DNA of 64,000 nt from Cystobasidium ongulense (taxonomy: Eukaryota; Basidiomycota; Cystobasidiomycetes; Cystobasidiales; Cystobasidiaceae). Under the pieces are notes generated by a model. It searched no databases and was not told where the DNA came from. It saw nothing but the letters and a program-made list of their open reading frames with translations. Shown here piece by piece: positions 56,901 through 64,000 of this stretch. Positions within the stretch are counted from its first letter, which is position 1. Each line of letters starts with the position of its first letter. The position numbers and the translations under genes are program-made. The stretch spans positions 744,001 through 808,000 of the forward strand of contig BQUP01000007.1 of assembly GCA_022835595.1 (NCBI GenBank), given 5' to 3'.

Positions 56901-58035
56901 CACCTCCTTCTAATCCTTTGACGTGTTTTTCCGCTTGCTCTTTCGAAGGCATGGCTACACGTGCTCCTGAACCAGAGGTAAAGCCTGCAAAGGATTCAGA
57001 GGGCGCCCGATGCTCTTTGGTCGGTGTTTCGATTTGACGTGATTTTACACCTGGCAATCTGTTTGGAAGTAGGGTATGACCCTTCTTAGGGCCATATCGA
57101 AGGGGTTGTAGCGGATTCGTTTCTGCGTTGGCTGAGACGGTGGAGCTGGCGGTAGGGGCGGTAGGTGTAGGGGCACCAGAGATATCTGGCACGGGTAGCT
57201 GTCTTGCAGAACGTGAGCGTTGAAAGGTGGGCGTTTCCGTAGACATTGCTTGAGTAGTTGAGCCAGCTTCACCTTCTCCATCCTTTGCGGCTTCAGGTGA
57301 GAACTGGGCGAAACGACTAGCTTTCGCCAGAGCTTCTTCACTGGGTATCAGCTTCTTGCCTCTGACGGACGTGAAGCCGGCAGAAGCAAAGCTGACATTG
57401 CCACCGGGAACAGGTGAATCGAAGGCAGCATGTTGAGCATTGAACTTGGTCAAATAGTCGAGATTGCGGTATTTAGCGAGCATGGCTGCTTCTTGTTCTC
57501 TTATTCTAGCTTCTTCTTCCTCGCCTTGGGAGGACATGGGATGTTGCTGTTGTGATGTGAAGGTTGTTGTGTCTTTGAAATCTTGTTGTGCTGCTCCTGC
57601 ACGTGCATCACCGTCAACATTGGCGGCAGACGCGTGAGCTTTCAAGGGAGAGGATGATGGGTGGTGAGATGTAGTTGGAGGGAGTCGTTGACTGGGACTG
57701 AAGATCTGTTGAGCTGCATTGTCCGCATCTGCAGCCAAAAGGCCGTCCCACTCGAGCTCATCGTAAACAGCATCCCACTCGTCCTCGCCAGCGTGTGGAA
57801 GGCTCTTGTCGGCCTCGTGCATCAGCATTGATTCGTCTGCCTGGCCATCGTCGCTGGCAGTTGTCGTTGGCACCAGCTTGTGATCTGACAGAAGCGGTAT
57901 CTCGAGCTCTTGTTCTCCATCGCTGTCTGGAATCACCTCTTCCTGCTGCTCATCAACGCGTGCGCCTTCTTCGCCCGTCTCGTCGTCGATGCGCCGCCGC
58001 TTCGAGGCTGGCAGGAGGTCATCGAAGTCGTCCAT
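53910..58035 (-). CDS. BRH2: BRCA2 homologue (Brh2-like) with six BRC-like repeats
   Basis: The product loads Rad51 on single-stranded DNA in homologous recombination. Exons 58035-55806, 55744-55666, 55594-55349, 55288-54688, 54623-54309, 54245-54090 and 54023-53910 give 1246 residues in phase. The N-terminus is acidic (MDDFDDLLPASKRRRID). Residues about 215-570 hold six BRC-like repeats. After exon 1 comes the BRCA2 helical domain (NITIDWVKNHWTLIVWKTAA, RVVDQLKYRYEKE, SCIKRIQEHDSSAWLP), which binds Dss1. OB folds follow (VLSDGWYKIRTSGLDDSLFR; LKIRIQGAKLDGG; GYKGPYVEGESPDLWDEEEE; FRIVRVKDARV). The C-terminus is NGEIFLNTRFDSRWQVLPV. An in-frame ATG at 58203 would add a 56-residue extension of unlikely composition, so 58035 is preferred. 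Ustilago Brh2 has a single BRC, so the array here is larger. Confidence 0.93.
56325..57390 (-). repeat. Six BRC-like repeats in BRH2
   Basis: Repeat cores in protein order are GFTSVRGKKLIPSEEAL, GFTSGSGARVAMPSKEQ, GLSFAGGAAFKMPSKAL, GLVSASGKAVAMPSKEQ, GFTTGGGKTVALPSEEQ and GLTSGGGKAVAVPTAEA. Each is followed by a helical stretch of about 10 residues. They share the BRC GKxV-(x)n-E/Q helix layout. The Rad51-contacting F-x-x-A is altered in every copy (F-T-S-V, F-T-S-G, L-S-F-A, L-V-S-A, F-T-T-G, L-T-S-G). Confidence 0.85.
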
Positions 58036-58855
58036 GCTGGTGCAGAGGCATGGAGTGAAGCGATGCAACTGCTTGAACCCGCGTCGCGCGATGGTGTGCT
58101 GGTGAGGTTGGGCATTGCGCTTCGTAAACACCATGCATGCCATGAGCCGATCGAGGTGCAAACAGGCAAATCCTGGACAAGCTGTTGGCTTTGTTTTCAC
58201 CATATCGATGTCCAGTCCGAGTCAGTGATATCATCAACACCGCTCATTGCCATGCAGTCTCTCGCGCAAATACGCACAAAACGCTGTCTACTTTCTCAGC
58301 AACTGTCGCATGCCCAGGCATCAGTCGCATCATGATCACACTCGAACAAGTATCAATGCTGGGCCGCCCTCGAGGGCTCGACAAGCCAACAGAACACACC
58401 GCCAGACCTCAGCATCACCGTCCTCGCGCATGTCGGGGCGAGAGATAGTCCAATGGTGGCGAGCGTGTGACCAGGCTGCAGCGGCATTGCCCCAGCTGTG
58501 CGAGTGCTGCCTTTGTCGCACGCATAGCCCGCAGAGGGTTGGGCGACGGTCGTCTGAGCGAGAGCAGAGCTCTACATCTCTCCCTCTTACCATTCTCCCA
58601 CTGACAGTCAGCTGCGTAAACGATCCAATTCAGACACCAAAGCACTAGCTACCTGTCCTACCCTACCCACCACCTGTCCCCCTGTTCGCCGCACGCCAAG
58701 TAACGCTCCCACGCACATTTTACAGCCGAGGACAACTGCATTCAGCGCAGAAAGTGCTGTCACTGTCGCATTCAGTTATATAATCCTGCACAAAGTTAAA
58801 GTATGCCCCCCCCCGATCTCATTTGCGCAACTCGCGCGTAGCGCTCCCACCAGAC
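58036..58855. promoter_or_regulatory. Divergent promoter region BRH2 / small helical protein, with a poly-C upstream ORF
   Basis: About 820 bp between the two start codons. Immediately before the + gene, ATG at 58803 opens a 12-codon upstream ORF beginning with nine C residues and ending TAG before the main ATG. No other element recognised. Confidence 0.45.
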
Positions 58856-59305
58856 ATGATCGCGCAAGAGGCATACCCAGCCTTTGGTCTCTTAGACCAG
58901 AATCTGAAAGACACAGCTGCCTTATACCCCGGCACAGGGGCCAGGCCCCCGGCACCCATCGCACAGTGGTACAAGAAAATGAATGCGGTTTTGTCCGGCG
59001 CCCGAAAAAACTGGGATTCGTTGGTAAAAGCGAAAGAAGATTTGGGTAAGCCGAAAGACGCTCTTGAAGCTGGAGACGCGGAATACAGAAAACAAAAGGC
59101 CGATCTCTCTCAATTGAGGAGCAAAATCTCAACAAAGCAGCCAAGCAAAGAGGAGAGCTCAAAAATTGCCGAAATGCAGAATTTTATATGGCGATACGAG
59201 GGGCAAGCGAAGGACAGAGAAAAAACAGAGAGTGCCGTGAAGAGATATCAGGAGAAGCTAGCTCTATTCTTAGGAAATATCAGACCGAAGCCGAACAACA
59301 ATTGA
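58856..59305 (+). CDS. Small helical Lys/Glu-rich protein, unknown
   Basis: A single exon of 149 residues starting at the first in-frame ATG (MIAQEAYPAFGLLDQNLKD). The N-terminal third has PGTGARPPAPIAQWYKKM. The rest is predicted long helix with coiled-coil character (EYRKQKADLSQLRSKI; ESAVKRYQEKLALFLGNI), ending RPKPNNN. No signal peptide or membrane span. I do not recognise a family. Composition and codon pattern look genuinely coding. It has no intron, unlike most neighbours. Confidence 0.65.
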   Translation: MIAQEAYPAFGLLDQNLKDTAALYPGTGARPPAPIAQWYKKMNAVLSGARKNWDSLVKAKEDLGKPKDALEAGDAEYRKQKADLSQLRSKISTKQPSKEESSKIAEMQNFIWRYEGQAKDREKTESAVKRYQEKLALFLGNIRPKPNNN

Positions 59306-60038
59306 CGGCCCCCATATTTACTCTGCGTTCAGCATTTCCTCGCTTTGAGCTCGACGCATCAAGATCACACCCATGTCCCTTAGATTTCAGCATTTCTTCT
59401 GTAATTGTATCTTGCAATCTGATAGCCGTTCCCATAAATGACTTTTAATTGCCCAAATGTGTGTTTCCATATCAAGCGGGCTGGACACAGATTAGGGCAG
59501 TCCTCCTTCGGGAGGCCATTGAAGTGCTGGACTAGTATCGTGCGAGTAACTGTAACAGTCGCTTTGCAGCTGTGCCGCACGTCATGTCACAGGCTGGACC
59601 AGCGGCTTCGTGTGCAACTTCGACTTGCAAATTGAGCTTGTGTAGGTTGGAAGCCACAGCAATCAGACGTTAGTGAGTTGCATCACAGGCCAAACCTCTT
59701 GCCTGCGCTGCTCTATCTCGCTGCTATAACGTTGGCATCTTTCAGCAGTAGCGTGTCGTTGTTGTGTTACGACTACTCCAGGCAGCACCAGTATAATTTG
59801 TAGCATCACGTGGAGCATTCGGGAGTTCAACGCGAAGAGCTTTTCGAGTCTAGTGCATGTCAGGGAGGAAAGATGGACACCATCCAATGTTGGCGTCTGA
59901 CTGAAGCTTGGCTTTGTTTCCACAGGGTGTATGCATGTTTGAGGAACGATCGTGGGTTGTACAGGATGCAATATCAGTGTGATCTGCAGAGGTGCGTCTG
60001 TTCAACAGGACAACTCATATCTCTAGCCATTCTTCATA
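59306..60038. other. Intergenic, upstream of IST1
   Basis: No coding signal. A short ATG frame at 59810-60076 overlaps the IST1 start and is taken as a shadow. Confidence 0.5.
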
Positions 60039-61299
60039 ATGCCATGGGCTGCGCAGCAGGTGAGTCTCCTATATGACTTGACTGGGCCACTTAAGCTGAC
60101 GAGTCAGTTGTGTAGACCAAGGTGCGGAGCAAGCTGGCCATTCAGCGGATCCGGACGTTAATCGACAAGAACAATGCACTTGCGAAACGACAACGGCGAG
60201 ACGTCGCTTCGTTGCTTGAAGCTGGCAAGATAGAGACTGCTCGACTACGTACAGAGACTTTGATACAGCAAGACCAGCATAATGAACTGTAGGTATAGCA
60301 ATTCGATCACGCCCTCCATGAGCTGACCCCGTCGTATCACATACTGCATGCAGACTGGAACTACTGGAGCTATATGTTGAGCTTATACTCGCTCGGTTTA
60401 GTCTGCTAGAGATGAACCCGAAAGAAAAGGAGCCGGATGAGGGTGTTAGAGAAGCTGTCTGCAGTATCGTATATGCAGCGCCAAGGTGGGTTATCTAGAG
60501 GAGCGTAAATAGGGCAAATAAGAGCATACTAACTCTCAACATATGATTAGAACGGAAATACGAGAACTTCAGATCATGCGTGAAGCTTTCATGTCGCGGT
60601 ATGGTCGAGACTGGGCAATCTCATGTATGGAGAACACGAATGGACACGTCTCTCCAAGGGTGCTTTCAAAGTGCAAGCTTGATACACCTGCTAAAGACTG
60701 GGTAGATTTGTACCTTTACGAGATTAGCAAGGCTTATCAGATCAATTGGCGTCCTGAAGGCCTTGCGGTTGACGGTACTGCGATAGCTAGCGGGGATGTG
60801 GAACCTGATACAGCTGCACAGGAACAACTCTTGGCAGAAGCCAAAGCATCGTCAGCCGATAAAGAGGACTCTGAAGACAAGGATGACGACTCAGGAGGCG
60901 ACTCTTTAGCGAAATTACCATCTGCACCATCCGAATTGCCACATCTAACGGATGTCAAGAATAGTACAACAAGTATACCCATTATCAAACAAGACACGAA
61001 ACAGGATGAAGTAGTGGATCACCATCATAAAGCAGGAGAATTGTTCGATTTGCCTGCTATACCGCCATCTGATCCATCTCAAAGCGCAAGGACAGTACTC
61101 ATAAAGAGTAATCTAGGAAATTCACCTAATAGCAAAAGTAACGCTAGCAGTACTCCCGCGCAGCCGAAAAAGTCTGCAGATTCGACGTACGAGGTAAGTG
61201 CAAGCAGTCACGGGGTCTAAGTAGAGGGGAGTGATGATTGACATGCCTATTCCCTCACAGGATCTAGCTAGAAGATTCGAAGCATTGAAGCGGAAATAG
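60039..61299 (+). CDS. IST1: IST1, ESCRT-III-related regulator of Vps4
   Basis: Five exons, 60039-60059, 60116-60288, 60354-60485, 60551-61193 and 61261-61299, give 335 residues. The first exon encodes only MPWAAQQ. The conserved Ist1 helical core follows: TKVRSKLAIQRIRTLIDKNN, AKRQRRDVASLLEAGKIETA, RLRTETLIQQDQHNELLELL, YVELILARFSLLEMN, then TEIRELQIMREAFMSRYG and a KLDTPAKDWVDLYL segment. A disordered acidic linker leads to the last exon, DLARRFEALKRK, a textbook MIM1 motif that binds the MIT domain of Vps4. Ist1 modulates Vps4 and ESCRT-III disassembly at endosomes and at division sites. The MIM sits in its own 39-nt exon. Confidence 0.95.
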
Positions 61300-61955
61300 T
61301 TATTAGATCAAATAAGCTGCAGTGAACCGAATGTACTTTCAATGTAGCCTGATGCACGGAATTTATGAATACATTGTGAAACACCCAAAATTCATCTGCT
61401 TCACATGCATGGTGAATAACTCAATCTGTTATTCTAAGCTCAGGCAGAAAAGGACGACTAGTACATGGACTGACTGTTCGTCTTACTACGACTGATTCAA
61501 GGGAGCTTCGCGTCCATACGAGTGCGTACTACCGAAGCGTGTCTCAGGCTTAGCGCACCATGGGAATACAGCCTCATGAGCTGGACCTTATCTTTCTGAC
61601 TGCTTTCGAGCTCTTTAAGGGGAGACGTAACGCTGAACAGACCGTTCTCTCGTTTGAAAAATGTGTATATGCTATGTAAACTGAGGTTTCTTTGATTATA
61701 TTGGCATTGGGAGTGATAGAGTCCCATTCATCTTTCAAGCCGATTCCGAAATTTGAAGCTCTTGCTTTCAAGAATGATGAAAGCATGTTGATAGACCTGA
61801 TTCCTCCTTATCCTTGTGGTATTTTCACCGATCTCGACTTGAACCATATTATACGTTTCTTGAGACACCACCACACCTCGAGTATATTGGGGGAGAATAG
61901 CCAAGAAGAGAGGGAGGGTACGCTACGACCATAATTACGTATGTGTATTCAACAA
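61300..61955. other. Convergent intergenic region
   Basis: 3' sides of IST1 (+) and the Cys/His-tailed gene (-). No convincing gene; an open frame on the + strand near 61692-61934 lacks motifs. Confidence 0.45.
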
Positions 61956-62816
61956 TCAAGGAACCAATTCCGGATCTGAATTACTATAATGTTCCACACA
62001 ATAAGCCATATTCGACTTGAAGACATGTTGATGACATAAAAAAGCTCTACATTGATGTTTATAACAATATTTTGACCAATTCAATTTTGTTTCCTTACAA
62101 TCTATTGGAAAATGACAATACTGCTGATGTGGACTTGACGTATCCTTAGTTTCCTTGTTATTTGCGAACTGCAGTGTTTCATCTCTATCTTGTAAAGTTG
62201 TATTATTTTGTTGCTGATTGTAGAGAGCAGGAGAGCTAGAAGAAGAAGATGTAGTAGATGTAGATGGTTTGTTATAGCTTTGGTCGGATAATGATCTCGA
62301 TAATCTATGTCTTCTGATTTTTTTCGTTGAAAGCATTTCTAAATAATCTTGATCTGATGCTGAAGTAGCATTGACATCTTTATCTCCATCTCTGGTGTTG
62401 TTCCCAGAACGGCCAATCGAGAGAGGAGGGCTTGATAATGATGATGACCTGGCATGACCTCGAGCAATTGGTGAATTTAGCCTTACTGTCGACAAATCAT
62501 CCTGCCCTCCGCCAGCGCCATATGTATCTTGTACCTGATCAAGCTGAACGAGTTCTAATTGCCCTTTGTGTGCCCTCTGAGAAGGAGGAAAGAAGCCTGA
62601 CCTATCACCAAACCGTGAGACTGCACTCGGATAGGTACTACTATATATATTCTGATTTAGATCGGTCGGATTGGAAGGTAATGCTGGCGATAGAGTGGGT
62701 CTCCGTAGGATTGAGCGGGGTCTTATTGAGCTTGACACTGGTGGTTCGTACGCGTCAGGCGGTGGTGTATCTTGACTCAAACCATCGCCAAGTAGGAAGC
62801 GAACGGTAGAAGGCAT
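61956..62816 (-). CDS. Ser-rich protein with a C-terminal Cys/His cluster
   Basis: A single exon of 286 residues from the ATG at 62816 (MPSTVRFLLGDGLSQD). The first 220 residues are disordered, rich in Ser, Pro, Arg and Asn, with RRHRLSRSLSDQSYNKPS resembling 14-3-3 or kinase sites. The last 55 residues form a compact Cys/His array: CHFPIDC, KYCYKHQCRAFLCHQH and YCVEHY. With Cys and His spaced this way it is probably a small zinc-binding module (two sites). I know no named family for it. The region between it and URM1 (62817-63580) carries no gene that I can support. Confidence 0.65.
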   Translation of the reverse strand: MPSTVRFLLGDGLSQDTPPPDAYEPPVSSSIRPRSILRRPTLSPALPSNPTDLNQNIYSSTYPSAVSRFGDRSGFFPPSQRAHKGQLELVQLDQVQDTYGAGGGQDDLSTVRLNSPIARGHARSSSLSSPPLSIGRSGNNTRDGDKDVNATSASDQDYLEMLSTKKIRRHRLSRSLSDQSYNKPSTSTTSSSSSSPALYNQQQNNTTLQDRDETLQFANNKETKDTSSPHQQYCHFPIDCKETKLNWSKYCYKHQCRAFLCHQHVFKSNMAYCVEHYSNSDPELVP

Positions 62817-63580
62817 GATATGCACATAAGGTGGTATGTTGGTCGAGTCGACTGCGTGTTTTTGAAGAAAGTGTGAACTGTAGATGTTTATATTCTCGAG
62901 TTTTTTATGCAGAAGGAAAAGCAGAGGCAGAGTATCGAATGCGAACGGAAGAAGAGGAGAGCTGAACTGCAGAGCGTGTCAAGCATTGTTGCCCTTATGG
63001 GGTTTGCTATTGTCCAACTTCAAGCTGAAAACTCTTCGTGTGGGGTGGGTGAAGTGACCCGGTATCTGAATACCGCGAGCGATGTCCAGCACTTTCCGTT
63101 TATTTGGGTTATCGAAATAGAGTTGAGTACGCTTGACAGCACCAAGTACAGGTAGATACACCACGTATCCCGACTACAAGTACGTTGTATTGCAAGTAGT
63201 CTGCTGAGGACTTGTACCGGTCTGTCACATCTAGGCTGTGGAGGACTGCTTCTCCAACGATCTCTACGGGACCACAGTACCGTTCTCTCAACAGGAGGAG
63301 ACAAATCTCTGCCCGCCGGAATTATGTTCGGAATTCACTATATCGTATTGACCCTCATGCACCTTTCCAGGTCCTTTTGCTGGCTCGGATGATGGCCGCC
63401 ATGTTCTTCTTTGACGGGTGTCACTGGAAATGGGGTTGATTGAAAGGGTAACGAAGCGAGAGAATTTTATGGTAAAACATCTATTGAATGAGAGACTTCT
63501 AGACCTTCTTGAGATGCTGTACGATGCTTGTCTGAGCTTGTGGACAAGCTGAGCCAGAGCCTTGTAAATCCGTGCTGGAA
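62817..63580. other. Intergenic, tandem - strand genes
   Basis: Promoter of the Cys/His-tailed gene and 3' UTR of URM1. Short frames on both strands lack support. Confidence 0.45.
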
Positions 63581-64000
63581 CTATCCACCATGTAAAGCTG
63601 CAGTAAAAGAATAGGATGAATGAGCGAATTGTTAACTTTCCCGACGAGTATGTGGATAGCTTTCATGCAAACCCTCGAATAAGACAACTCACTTGATATG
63701 AACATTATATTGTCACCCTGTTGTATTTCGTAATCTAATTCACCTTCTAATTCCCAATCTGTATCGTTAATGAGTACCAGGATACCTGGTCGACTATGTA
63801 CGCACGTCATCACAAAGCAATGAATTAGCACATTTCGTACATCATCAAGGATATGTAGGGAGTAGGAAGCGACTCACACTGTATCACCCTGAGAGAACAG
63901 TTCAGGTCTGCTCTGATCAGATAATAAATTCTCCAATAACCATTTTATGAGGTAACGAATGGTAGGTTGTTGTTTTCCACTTTCATCCTCGTAGGGTAGT
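63581..64000 (-). CDS. URM1: Ubiquitin-related modifier 1 (Urm1), N-terminus beyond window
   Basis: Exons from the window edge to 63878, 63793-63693 and 63597-63581. The visible protein reads [19 protein letters not shown], then [17 protein letters not shown], then [14 protein letters not shown] and a stop. The C-terminal Gly-Gly is complete, so no processing is needed, as in other Urm1 proteins. Urm1 is activated by Uba4, carries sulfur as a thiocarboxylate for 2-thiolation of tRNA wobble uridine (with Ncs2/Ncs6), and also modifies proteins during oxidative stress. The last 17 nt exon carries only part of Thr and LHGG. The start and the first beta-strands lie outside the window. Confidence 0.95.

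Noticed and set aside
58036-58203. N-terminal extension of BRH2 from ATG 58203
   Set aside because: Cys/His/Thr-rich composition unlike the rest; the acidic MDDFDDLL start is more plausible.
1-64000. Retroelements, DNA transposons or a secondary-metabolite cluster
   Set aside because: No transposase, reverse transcriptase, long terminal repeats, polyketide or peptide synthetase genes were seen; the genes are mostly conserved housekeeping ones.

Overview
The window comes from a nuclear fungal genome and most likely a basidiomycete. The genes are split by many short GT-AG introns, mostly about 50-120 nt. The gene set includes a BRCA2-like protein with BRC repeats, a single class I myosin, Bbc1, Ist1, Urm1, Trm6 and a fungal NBR1-like receptor. 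The class is not resolved from sequence alone. Exon models below were built by hand from splice signals, reading frame and recognisable family motifs. Internal boundaries that keep phase across a whole family match are reliable; those of unrecognised genes are less so.

Layout. 0-7 kb: a 3'-truncated four-span membrane protein (-), a long gene-free stretch, and a Ser/Pro-rich protein (+). 7.7-11.4 kb: an NBR1-type autophagy receptor (-). 11.4-12.7 kb: an unresolved stretch with exon-like pieces on both strands. 12.8-17.2 kb: the mitochondrial phosphate carrier and a mitochondrial RCC1-repeat protein (+). 17.3-25 kb: a Q-rich protein (-) divergent from a peptide methionine sulfoxide reductase (+), a 125-nt foldback, a Met/Gly/Gln-rich protein (+) and a two-finger C2H2 regulator (-). 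26.7-30.5 kb: a decayed FMN-dependent hydroxyacid dehydrogenase (-) beside a MATE transporter (+). 30.8-38 kb: CCT6 (-), a DUF3712-type membrane protein (-), and TRM6 (+). 38.2-39.5 kb: a metallo-beta-lactamase-fold protein (+). 39.7-48 kb: class I myosin followed upstream by its SH3 partner Bbc1, both on the - strand. 48.4-58 kb: a WDR7/rabconnectin-3-beta-like protein and a BRCA2/Brh2 homologue (-). 58.8-64 kb: a small helical protein (+), IST1 (+), a Cys/His-tailed protein (-) and the 3' end of URM1 (-).

Functional threads. MYO1 and BBC1 act together at cortical actin patches and sit next to each other. NBR1, IST1 and the DUF3712 protein belong to vacuole and endosome traffic, and the WDR7-like protein belongs to V-ATPase control. 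TRM6 and URM1 both serve tRNA modification. BRH2 serves recombinational repair. No retroelement, DNA transposon, CRISPR-like array, tRNA or rRNA was recognised. The most interesting points are two apparently non-canonical splice sites in conserved genes (MSRA and MATE), a six-copy degenerate BRC array, start codons isolated or split by introns, a myosin tail without its acidic end, and the foldback near 19.7 kb. I found no convincing new multigene system.
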